A DNA stretch of 7,271 bases, taken from contig JAUICT010000094.1 in the NCBI GenBank assembly GCA_030429325.1, positions 1 through 7,271 of the forward strand, given 5' to 3'. The stretch is from Bacteroidia bacterium (lineage in GTDB: Bacteria; Bacteroidota; Bacteroidia; Flavobacteriales; Flavobacteriaceae). Of this stretch, positions 1 to 6,296 are shown piece by piece; positions within the stretch are counted from its first letter, which is position 1, and each line of letters starts with the position of its first letter. The translations under genes and the position numbers were made by a program. The notes beneath the pieces are model-generated. The model did not search any database and was not told where the DNA came from. It was given only the letters and a program-made list of their open reading frames with translations.

Positions 1-602
1 ATGAGAACCACAAAAACCGGAATCAGTTTTTGCACACGAAATTTGAACGAGTTCCCCATCCATGCTTTGGAAAAGACCACTAGACTCATCAAAGGCACTG
101 TTCCCAATCCGAACAAAATCATGTAAAGTCCTCCCTGAACTGGCCCAGCCAAGGCAATGGCACCCAACACGGCCATATAGACCAATCCGCATGGCAGAAA
201 TCCATTCAAAAACCCAATGGTCAAAAAAGCATCCGGCGTCTTTTTCTTGAGCTCGGCCCCAAGTTTCGATTTCACCTTGCCCAATATTGTATAAATCGGT
301 CTTAAAAACTTATGCCCATTGAGATACTTTCCAGGAATCAGTACCAGTAAAATCATAATGGCTCCTATGGCAATGGACAATTTTTGTTGCATCCCAAAAA
401 GGGACAGTCCCTTACCCAAAAAGCCAAAGAGCATTCCTATTATTCCGTAAGCCATGAGTCTCCCGGCATGGTAAAGGGAAAGCTGACCTATTTTTTTTAC
501 GTTGTTCTGCTGGTCCACAGGCAACATAAAGGCAATGGGGCCGCACATGCCCAAACAGTGCAGACTACCAAACAACCCAAGAACCAACGCTGATGACAAC
601 AT
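1..602 (-). CDS. TauE/SafE-family membrane protein, likely cbb3 oxidase accessory (partial, 3' end off window)
   Basis: The reading frame is open from an ATG at 602-600 to the left edge, giving 200 complete codons with no stop. Two conserved motifs of the sulfite exporter TauE/SafE (DsbD_2-like) family are visible: GSLHCLGMCGP at residues 12-22 (H15, C16, C20) in the first membrane helix, and GFLPCGLVY at residues 134-142 (C138). Hydrophobic segments lie at about 1-27, 49-70, 74-90, 126-152 and 156-178, so it is an inner-membrane protein. The start is fixed by the ccoH stop codon, which lies in the same frame only one codon upstream; 3 bases separate the two genes, implying co-transcription and probably coupled translation. 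Family members often sit next to ccoGHIS genes. A role in copper or thiol handling during oxidase assembly is inferred from that context and the paired Cys motifs; the sulfite-export name is only a family label. Confidence 0.9.
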   Translation of the reverse strand, partial: MLSSALVLGLFGSLHCLGMCGPIAFMLPVDQQNNVKKIGQLSLYHAGRLMAYGIIGMLFGFLGKGLSLFGMQQKLSIAIGAIMILLVLIPGKYLNGHKFLRPIYTILGKVKSKLGAELKKKTPDAFLTIGFLNGFLPCGLVYMAVLGAIALAGPVQGGLYMILFGLGTVPLMSLVVFSKAWMGNSFKFRVQKLIPVFVVL

Positions 603-605
603 AAC

Positions 606-1052
606 TTAATACACGAGTTTCTGTTTATGAAAAAAAGTATTCCCCTCGTACTGCCAATTTACGGTAATGTCCCAGCGACCGCCCACCAAGCTATTGTCAG
701 GTATGAGCAAATGTGTTTTGGACAAACTTATGGGAAAGTCAGTATCCAAGCGCTTGTTGGACGGTCTGTACAGGGACACTTTTCCTTTAATTTTTTGAGG
801 GTCGAACTGTTCTGGAAAAAAGATGGTCACCCCTTCGGAAGATTTCTCAATTCGAAGTACGGCATCCATATCACGGGCCGTATTGGAAGCATCCAAGTTT
901 TGTTGATAGGTCAGTTCTTTTTTATAGTAATCTTCCGTAACCAAATCATGGTTGGCCCTATCATCTGTACTCATTCGAAATACAAAATATAGGATAAAGG
1001 TTATAAACCCTATAAAAGCCAACACTATTCCCGTTCCCCAATTGATCTTCAT
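606..1052 (-). CDS. ccoH: CcoH/FixH-family cbb3 oxidase assembly protein
   Basis: This 148-residue protein has one N-terminal membrane helix (about residues 6-26) followed by a soluble domain expected in the periplasm. FixH family features are the segment after the helix, with EDYYKKELTYQ at 40-50, and the GGRWDITVNW segment at 124-133. In other bacteria CcoH is needed for stable assembly of the cbb3 complex and contacts CcoN and CcoP. I chose the ATG at 1052-1050. The frame is open further upstream to a TTG at 1079, but MKINWGTGIV is the usual beginning of flavobacterial homologs, and the nine extra codons (SGPTKRKA and so on) would add an unusual polar tail. The start is preceded by an A-rich stretch. 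The gene lies 50 bases after ccoG and 3 bases before the TauE/SafE-family gene. No abnormality is seen. Confidence 0.93.
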   Translation of the reverse strand: MKINWGTGIVLAFIGFITFILYFVFRMSTDDRANHDLVTEDYYKKELTYQQNLDASNTARDMDAVLRIEKSSEGVTIFFPEQFDPQKIKGKVSLYRPSNKRLDTDFPISLSKTHLLIPDNSLVGGRWDITVNWQYEGNTFFHKQKLVY

Positions 1053-1102
1053 TGCTTTTCTTTTTGTTGGGCCCGACAAACATCCAGACCTTCGTTCAAC
1101 TC

Positions 1103-2512
1103 CTAATTATAACTTCTTGGGCCCAAAAACTGGGTCGTAGTGGTTTCAATCACTTCATCACCGCTATAGACCGCAATCTTCAATTTATCCTTGTCGCCCG
1201 TTAACTCCGAAGCATTGATCTCTACAAACAATGTTCCTTCGGTGAGTTCTTCTGCCGGCACCTTGAAGGTATCTTGGGATACCATTTTTATGGTTCCCCT
1301 GTGCGACATCAGTTTAAAGGATACATTTTCTATATCCTTGGTGGTCTTGTTCACCAATTTGTAGGTATACACATTACTGATGATGTTGTTCTCCTTACGT
1401 TCGTACAACTGCCCAGGCAAACGCAGGATGTTTGCCTCAACCTCATTGCGCAAGAACAACATACCGATCAATATGCCGATCAGCACGGCAAGAACGGCCG
1501 TATACCCTTTCATTCTCGCTGTGAACTTAAACTTGTTCTTATTGAGTATCTCATCTTCACTAGCGTATCTGATCAAACCTTTAGGTTTGTTGATACTATC
1601 CATGATGTGATCGCACTCATCAATACAGGCGGTGCAGTTGACACATTCCAACTGGGTACCATTTCGGATGTCTATTCCTGTGGGGCATACATTCACACAT
1701 TGAAAACAATCAATACAGTCGCCATGGCCCAATGCATCCCTATCTTCATTTTTTCTAAACTTTTTACGTCCATTCTCTCCTTCACCCCGCTTGTGGTCAT
1801 AGGCTACCACTATGGATTTATTATCCAACAACACCCCTTGAAGCCGTCCGTATGGGCATGCAATAATGCAAACTTGTTCCCGGAACCAGGCAAAAATAAA
1901 GTAGAACACTGCGGTGAAAATCAACAAGGGCACCATGGTTCCCAAATGGGCCGTTGGGCCTTCGGTGATATACTGAATCAGTCTATCACTGCCAATCAAA
2001 TAGGCCAAAAAGACATTGGCAATCAAAAAAGAGATGATAAAGAAGATGGTCCATTTTAATACCCGTTTTCTAATTTTCTTGCCATTCCATGGCGATTTAT
2101 CCAATCGCATCTGGGCTCCACGGTCTCCATCAATCCAGTATTCAATCCTACGAAAGACCATTTCCAAAAAGATGGTCTGTGGGCACATCCATCCGCAAAA
2201 AATACGGCCATAGGCCACGGTGAACAATGCAATAAAGACCACTCCAATGATCATGGAGACCACCACAAGATGAAAGTCTTGGGGCCAAAACGGGAGTCCA
2301 AAAATATTGAAACGCCGTTCCACTACATTGAACATTAAAAACTGGTGTCCGTTGATCTTTATAAAGGGAGCTGCCACCAAAAAGGCCAGTAATGCATAAC
2401 TAACGTACTTGCGATAGTCATAAAAACGCCCGCTTGGTTTTTTGGGAAAAACCCACGCCCGTTTACCTTCTTCAGTAATCGTTCCTATGGAATCCCTAAA
2501 ATTCTCCTCCAT
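1103..2512 (-). CDS. ccoG: CcoG, polyferredoxin-like cbb3 oxidase maturation protein
   Basis: This 469-residue membrane iron-sulfur protein matches CcoG/FixG/RdxA. Membrane helices lie at about 36-53, 82-101, 153-173, 193-210 and 336-354. Family Cys motifs are CGWMCPQT at 106-113 and CIIACPYGRLQG at 215-226. Two [4Fe-4S] ferredoxin motifs follow: C266, C269, C272, C276 and C290, C293, C296, C300. Residues from about 358 to 463 form the C-terminal Ig-like FixG domain. Studies of CcoG in other bacteria support reduction of Cu(II) to Cu(I) for delivery to the CuB centre of CcoN; that role is carried over by homology. The length is normal and all cluster cysteines are present. The ATG at 2512 is the first in frame and gives the usual N-terminus. 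It sits 49 bases after ccoP and 50 bases before ccoH. The ORFs on the opposite strand here are shadows. Confidence 0.96.
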   Translation of the reverse strand: MEENFRDSIGTITEEGKRAWVFPKKPSGRFYDYRKYVSYALLAFLVAAPFIKINGHQFLMFNVVERRFNIFGLPFWPQDFHLVVVSMIIGVVFIALFTVAYGRIFCGWMCPQTIFLEMVFRRIEYWIDGDRGAQMRLDKSPWNGKKIRKRVLKWTIFFIISFLIANVFLAYLIGSDRLIQYITEGPTAHLGTMVPLLIFTAVFYFIFAWFREQVCIIACPYGRLQGVLLDNKSIVVAYDHKRGEGENGRKKFRKNEDRDALGHGDCIDCFQCVNVCPTGIDIRNGTQLECVNCTACIDECDHIMDSINKPKGLIRYASEDEILNKNKFKFTARMKGYTAVLAVLIGILIGMLFLRNEVEANILRLPGQLYERKENNIISNVYTYKLVNKTTKDIENVSFKLMSHRGTIKMVSQDTFKVPAEELTEGTLFVEINASELTGDKDKLKIAVYSGDEVIETTTTQFLGPRSYN

Positions 2513-2561
2513 TGCCCTCTTTTTTGTTTGGTGAAAACCTATTGTTTTCTAGATCCTGTTC

Positions 2562-3518
2562 TTACTCCATTACCACATCGGTAGAATCTGAAACCTGCTC
2601 TGCTGGTTGGGTATCCGGTGTAGCCTGTGCAGGTTCAGGAGCATTTGGATCTACCCAAATTTCTCCTTCGGGTGCTTTTGGATTGGCAGGTGTGGTTCCT
2701 CCCAAGCTTATCACATAACTAGATACTTGGGCAATCTCGGCGGGCTTAAAGCTTTGTTTCCATGCCACCATTCCTTTACCATCACGTCCTCCTTCGGAAA
2801 TGGTATTGAACACATTTTTGATGCCTCCACCCAAAATCCAATATTCATCAGTTAGGTTGGGTCCAATTCCACCACCACCATCTGCCATGTGACAAACCAC
2901 ACAGCTAGTGTTAAAAATCTTCTCTCCTGCACTTAGGTCAGCGGCATCGGTCAACAATTCAACAGTACTGGCATCCACCAAATCCTTTGCGGTTTTTTTG
3001 TACTCTTCAATCTCTATTTTGGCTGCAGCCACTTCTTGTTCGTATTCTTCGGCTTGGGTATACTCCCCAATAACATGAAAGCGTACCAAATACACCACTC
3101 CGAAAACAATGGTTGCATAGAAAAGGTAGACCCACCATGGCGGCAAGACATTGTCCAATTCTCGGATGCCATCATAATTGTGATCCATGATGATTTCTTC
3201 TTCACGCTCTATGGATTTGGTCCTTGTAAGGCGCTTCATGAGGTTATTGACCCATGTCCACTCCATTTTTTTGTTCTTGGTGGCCAAGTACCTTTCCTTA
3301 CCTTCTTCGGAAAGGGTCTGGAACATGATGTTCTCAATGGAACTCAGGATAAGTTCTATGGCAATGAGAATCATCAACACCAATAGCATAAAAAACTGTG
3401 TTATGGGATATTCGATGATGGCCGGTTTGTCGCCAGAGTCTACAAAGTATTCCATTAATCCGAAGATTAAGAAGAATAGTACGGGTACGCGTATCCACCA
3501 GGGTGTTTTTGTGCTCAT
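2562..3518 (-). CDS. ccoP: CcoP, mono-heme cytochrome c subunit of cbb3 oxidase
   Basis: This 318-residue subunit receives electrons and passes them to the CcoO heme c. The FixP N-terminal motif, HNYDGIRELDNVLPPWW, lies at 113-129, followed by a membrane helix at about 129-147. Ahead of it are two further hydrophobic helices, about 8-26 and 38-58. A charged coiled-coil-like stretch follows at about 152-185. There is one cytochrome c domain: CVVCH at 206-210, with M250 (KGMVAWK) the probable sixth ligand. Proteobacterial CcoP usually has two CXXCH motifs; only one exists here, and no degenerate second copy is seen. The C-terminus (about 277-318) is rich in Pro, Ala, Asp and Glu. Three helices with the basic 77-105 loop inside put the heme domain in the periplasm, as required. 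The start ATG lies 4 bases after the ccoQ stop. The mono-heme form agrees with other Bacteroidetes. Confidence 0.95.
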   Translation of the reverse strand: MSTKTPWWIRVPVLFFLIFGLMEYFVDSGDKPAIIEYPITQFFMLLVLMILIAIELILSSIENIMFQTLSEEGKERYLATKNKKMEWTWVNNLMKRLTRTKSIEREEEIIMDHNYDGIRELDNVLPPWWVYLFYATIVFGVVYLVRFHVIGEYTQAEEYEQEVAAAKIEIEEYKKTAKDLVDASTVELLTDAADLSAGEKIFNTSCVVCHMADGGGGIGPNLTDEYWILGGGIKNVFNTISEGGRDGKGMVAWKQSFKPAEIAQVSSYVISLGGTTPANPKAPEGEIWVDPNAPEPAQATPDTQPAEQVSDSTDVVME

Positions 3519-3522
3519 AGTA

Positions 3523-3711
3523 TTATAGTTTGTTGTGTTGATCGTTATGGTCCAATGGTAGTTCCCCCATCTCTTTTATGTGCTCCTTGGAGGCGGTAAA
3601 TACCCACCAAAAAAGAAGAACAAAAAACAGGAAGAAGATCAAGAGGGAAACCATAGGGTAGTTGGCCACCCCTTCTATAGTTTCCATATGGTTCTTTACA
3701 AATTTCAACAT
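3523..3711 (-). CDS. ccoQ: CcoQ/FixQ-like small cbb3 oxidase subunit
   Basis: This is a 62-residue protein with a short amphipathic N-terminus, one membrane helix at about 20-39 ending in FWWVFTA, then a polar, His- and Asp-containing tail. Size, single helix and position between ccoNO and ccoP fit CcoQ, which in other bacteria stabilises the interaction of CcoP with the catalytic core. I start it at the ATG at 3711-3709 (MLKFVKNHMETIEG); a frame extension to a TTG at 3735 would reach into the inverted repeat and is less likely. A later ATG at residue 9 is also possible. The stop lies 4 bases before ccoP. CcoQ sequences are poorly conserved, so assignment rests partly on position. Confidence 0.88.
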   Translation of the reverse strand: MLKFVKNHMETIEGVANYPMVSLLIFFLFFVLLFWWVFTASKEHIKEMGELPLDHNDQHNKL

Positions 3712-3832
3712 GGTTATGTTAGATTTTAGAGACAAGAATCAAGACGTAAGGCTTTAAAGTCATTTTAATTTTGGTCTTGCTTCTTGACTCTTGATTCATG
3801 ATTTCTTTTTACTCTTTATTTTCTGATAACAG
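3712..3832 (-). other. Spacer between ccoNO and ccoQ
   Basis: This is the longest non-coding stretch in the window (121 bases). It is AT-rich and contains the heptamer inverted repeat annotated separately, plus a short CTTTAAAG palindrome at 3752-3759 in the loop. On the transcribed strand I see no convincing Bacteroidetes promoter (TTG and TAnnTTTG elements), and no U-run follows the repeat, so neither an internal promoter nor a terminator is supported. Confidence 0.7.
3731..3797. repeat. Inverted repeat made of TCTTGNN heptamers
   Basis: The left arm CAAGAATCAAGAC (3733-3745) is the reverse complement of GTCTTGCTTCTTG (3774-3786) with 12 of 13 positions matching, leaving a 28-base loop. 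The right side is three head-to-tail heptamers: TCTTGCT (3775-3781), TCTTGAC (3782-3788) and TCTTGAT (3789-3795). Because of this periodicity a second register also pairs: GAATCAAGA (3736-3744) with TCTTGATTC (3789-3797), 9 of 9. In the mRNA it could form a long-looped hairpin between the ccoNO and ccoQ reading frames. From memory, TCTTGA-type repeats resemble intergenic repeats of some flavobacterial genomes, but this is not verified. It is not followed by a U-run, so it does not look like an intrinsic terminator. Confidence 0.75.
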
Positions 3833-6013
3833 TTATTCCGTTTCTTTAATCTTGATATCCGTACCTAAACGTTGTAGGTAGGCTATTAGCGACACAATCT
3901 CACGGTCTCTCATCTCTACGAAGTCATCTCCATTTTCCTGAGCGTATTTTTTATCGGCTTCATAGGTCTTTACAAACTCTGGATCGGCATATAGGTTCTT
4001 TTCTATTTGCTCTGCTTGTTCTGCCATGGATTGTTGTGCGTTGGCGATATCTTCTTCGGTATAGGGCACGCCCAATTTTACCATCGCCTCCATCTTGGCT
4101 TCAACACCACTACGGTCATGCTCATTTTTAACCAACCATTGATAGGCTGGCATGATGGAACCTGCGGAAGTACTCTGTGGATCCAACATATGGTTCAAAT
4201 GCCAATTGTCTGAATATTTACCTCCAACACGAAGCAAATCGGGGCCTGTACGTTTACTACCCCATAGGAAAGGGTGATCGTACACAAACTCACCTGCCTT
4301 TGCATATTCTCCATAGCGCTCCACCTCGCTCCTGAATGGTCTCACCATCTGGGAATGGCAACCCACGCATCCTTCACGGATGTAGAGGTCACGCCCCTCA
4401 AGCTCCAATGGGGTGTACGGTTTAACACTGGTAATGGTGGGGATGTTTGATTTTACCAAAATGGTCGGTACAATCTGAACAATTCCTCCAATTAAAATGG
4501 CAATGGTGGCCAAAATGGTCAATTGAACTGGTTTTCTTTCCAACCAATTGTGGAAGGTTTCCCCGGCCACACGTCTTTTGGACACTCGTTCCAAGGCAGG
4601 AGCCTCGGCCAACTCATCCTCAACACGGCTACCGGACTTAATGGTTACCACAACATTGTATATCATCACGAACATTCCCAAAATAAAGAGGCTACCTCCT
4701 ATGGCCCTCATCCAATACATTGGGATAATCTGGGTTACGGTCTCCAAGAAGTTTCCGTATACCAATGTCCCATCCGGATTAAATTCTTTCCACATCAAAG
4801 CTTGCGTAAATCCGGCCACATACATGGGCAGCGCATAGAGTACAATCCCCAACGTGCCTATCCAAAAGTGAAAGTTCGCCAGTCCTTTGGAATACAGTGT
4901 GGTCTTGAACATTTTTGGAACCAACCAATAGATCATACCGAAGGTCAGGAACCCGTTCCATGCCAAAGCCCCAACGTGTACGTGTGCAATGATCCAATCA
5001 CTGAAGTGGGCAATCGCATTCACATTTTTCAGGGAAAGCATGGGGCCTTCAAAAGTTGCCATACCATATCCGGTAATGGCCACAACCATAAATTTTAAAG
5101 TGGCATCGGTTCGTACTTTGTCCCAAACACCCCGCAATGTCAACAGGCCATTGATCATACCTCCCCAAGAAGGCGCAATCAACATTACAGAAAATACTAC
5201 ACCGAGGTTTTGGGCCCAATCAGGCAAAGACGAGTATAACAAGTGGTGAGGCCCGGCCCAGATATAAATGAATATCAACGACCAAAAGTGCACTATGGAC
5301 AATCGATAGGAATAGATAGGCCTATTGGCCGCTTTGGGTACAAAGTAGTACATCAATCCCAAGAAGGGCGTAGTCAAGAAAAAGGCCACCGCATTGTGTC
5401 CGTACCACCACTGCACCAAAGCATCCTGTACCCCAGCATAAACGGAGTAACTCTTCAATGCAGATACAGGTAGTTCCAAACTATTGAAAATATGTAACAC
5501 CGCAACCGTAACGAAAGTGGCCAAGTAGAACCAGATGGCCACATATAGGTGTCGCTGTCTACGTTTCAGGATAGTCCCGATAAGGTTCCAACCAAAAACC
5601 ACCCAAACCACGGCAATGGCCAAGTCAATGGGCCATTCCAATTCGGCATATTCCTTTGAGGTGGTATATCCCAATGGAAGTGTAATGGCGGCCGCAACAA
5701 TAATCAGCTGCCAGCCCCAGAAATTTATGTTGCTGAGCGCATCACTGAACATCCGTGCTTTTAGCAATCGTTGGGTGGAATAATAAACCCCTGCAAAAAT
5801 GGCGTTCCCCACAAAGGCGAAAATTACGGCATTGGTATGCAAGGGGCGTAAACGCCCAAAACTTAGCCAAGAAACACCATCCGTGAGATTGGGGAATAAA
5901 AACATAAAGGCCAATAAAAGCCCGACCAGCATACCCACCACACCCCAAAGCATGGTAGCGTACAAGAACTTTTGAACGATTTTGTTATCGTAGCGAAACT
6001 GTTGAATTTCCAT
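3833..6013 (-). CDS. ccoNO: CcoNO, fused catalytic subunit and mono-heme cytochrome c subunit of cbb3 oxidase
   Basis: This 726-residue protein reduces O2 to water and pumps protons. Residues 1 to about 460 are CcoN with about 12 membrane helices. By alignment to P. stutzeri CcoN, shifted by one residue, H59 and H346 bind low-spin heme b, H344 binds heme b3, and H206, H256 and H257 bind CuB; Y250 is the Tyr cross-linked to H206, and E322 is the conserved Glu. A polar linker (about 461-495) leads to CcoO, with a membrane anchor at about 497-519, heme c motif CVGCH at 549-553, the following SQMVRPF segment, and M621 (SIMPAY) as probable sixth heme ligand. In Proteobacteria these are two proteins; fusion is topologically simple because the CcoN C-terminus and CcoO N-terminus both face the cytoplasm. 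The frame is continuous with no stop between the halves. The ATG start is preceded by an A-rich region, 2 bases after ccoS. Confidence 0.98.
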   Translation of the reverse strand: MEIQQFRYDNKIVQKFLYATMLWGVVGMLVGLLLAFMFLFPNLTDGVSWLSFGRLRPLHTNAVIFAFVGNAIFAGVYYSTQRLLKARMFSDALSNINFWGWQLIIVAAAITLPLGYTTSKEYAELEWPIDLAIAVVWVVFGWNLIGTILKRRQRHLYVAIWFYLATFVTVAVLHIFNSLELPVSALKSYSVYAGVQDALVQWWYGHNAVAFFLTTPFLGLMYYFVPKAANRPIYSYRLSIVHFWSLIFIYIWAGPHHLLYSSLPDWAQNLGVVFSVMLIAPSWGGMINGLLTLRGVWDKVRTDATLKFMVVAITGYGMATFEGPMLSLKNVNAIAHFSDWIIAHVHVGALAWNGFLTFGMIYWLVPKMFKTTLYSKGLANFHFWIGTLGIVLYALPMYVAGFTQALMWKEFNPDGTLVYGNFLETVTQIIPMYWMRAIGGSLFILGMFVMIYNVVVTIKSGSRVEDELAEAPALERVSKRRVAGETFHNWLERKPVQLTILATIAILIGGIVQIVPTILVKSNIPTITSVKPYTPLELEGRDLYIREGCVGCHSQMVRPFRSEVERYGEYAKAGEFVYDHPFLWGSKRTGPDLLRVGGKYSDNWHLNHMLDPQSTSAGSIMPAYQWLVKNEHDRSGVEAKMEAMVKLGVPYTEEDIANAQQSMAEQAEQIEKNLYADPEFVKTYEADKKYAQENGDDFVEMRDREIVSLIAYLQRLGTDIKIKETE

Positions 6014-6015
6014 AT

Positions 6016-6225
6016 TTATTGGTTTGTACTTTCTGTTTGTTTGATTTTTTCTTTATTATGAGCGTGTTTGTCCGAATCCTTGAGAAGCTCATCTTCAAAG
6101 AGCATTCTTACCGAAGGGGTGTATACATCATCATACTGCCCTTTTTTTACCGAAAACACAAAAGCGGCAAAAAAGCAAAGGGCCACAGAGATGCTTATGG
6201 CCAACAAAACATAGATAACACTCAT
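6016..6225 (-). CDS. ccoS: CcoS, cbb3 oxidase maturation protein
   Basis: This 69-residue membrane protein has an N-terminal helix (about 3-25) and then the family hallmark GQYDDVYTPSVRMLFED at 29-45, followed by a charged, Lys-rich tail. In other bacteria loss of CcoS gives a cbb3 oxidase lacking heme b and CuB cofactors, so it acts in cofactor insertion into CcoN. The stop lies 2 bases before the ccoNO start, which suggests tight translational coupling with the subunit it matures. The start ATG is at 6225-6223 and is overlapped by the TGA of a short upstream frame (ATGA). Length is normal for the family. Confidence 0.95.
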   Translation of the reverse strand: MSVIYVLLAISISVALCFFAAFVFSVKKGQYDDVYTPSVRMLFEDELLKDSDKHAHNKEKIKQTESTNQ

Positions 6226-6281
6226 ACCTTACTGAATTTAGGTGTAAAACTACTATGGTGATCTTCCTCAAAAAATGACAT
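6222..6281 (-). CDS. Possible 19-residue ORF overlapping the ccoS start
   Basis: In the 71-base spacer between ccoI and ccoS, an ATG at 6281-6279 opens a frame of 19 codons (MSFFEEDHHSSFTPKFSKV) whose TGA overlaps the ccoS ATG as ATGA, an arrangement typical of coupled genes. The peptide is polar, has two adjacent His and no membrane helix. I do not recognise it. It may be a chance frame: the spacer is short and no clear ribosome-binding signal separates it from other ATGs. Confidence 0.2.
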   Translation of the reverse strand: MSFFEEDHHSSFTPKFSKV

Positions 6282-6288
6282 ATATCAG
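6275..6288. promoter_or_regulatory. Weak CRP/FNR-family-like dyad
   Basis: The plus strand reads ATGACATATATCAG, with the TGA-N6-TCA core spacing of CRP/FNR-family operators and 7 of 10 defined positions of the E. coli FNR consensus TTGAT-N4-ATCAA. It lies about 50 bases upstream of the ccoS start and just after the ccoI stop. Low-oxygen control of cbb3 genes by FNR-type regulators is known in many bacteria, but a site of this quality arises often by chance, and no matching promoter is seen. Confidence 0.15.
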
Positions 6289-6296
6289 CTTTCCTA

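Noticed and set aside
62..593. Two plus-strand frames of 62 and 69 codons
   Set aside because: Both are antisense to the TauE/SafE-family gene, which is open through this whole interval and carries the family motifs.
1053..1079. Extension of ccoH to an upstream TTG start
   Set aside because: The added codons overlap the GGGCCC palindrome and precede the usual MKINWG start of this family.
1274..2059. 261-codon open frame on the plus strand
   Set aside because: It lies wholly antisense to ccoG, whose motifs are unmistakable, and its translation shows no recognisable domain or coherent hydrophobic pattern.
2533..2549. GAAAAC-CTATT-GTTTTC hairpin between ccoP and ccoG, considered as a terminator
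   Set aside because: The stem is only 6 bases and AT-rich, and on the transcribed strand it is followed by an A-rich stretch rather than a U-run; ccoG also clearly belongs to the same gene set.
3712..3735. Extension of ccoQ to an upstream TTG start
   Set aside because: It would add SLKSNIT-type residues absent from the usual CcoQ beginning and run into the inverted repeat; the ATG at 3711 gives the normal size.
3736..3832. Internal Bacteroidetes-type promoter ahead of ccoQ
   Set aside because: No TAnnTTTG element with a suitably spaced TTG was found on the transcribed strand.
4523..5098. 191-codon open frame on the plus strand
   Set aside because: Antisense to the conserved CcoN core of ccoNO; no recognisable domain, and overlapped by other plus-strand shadow frames.
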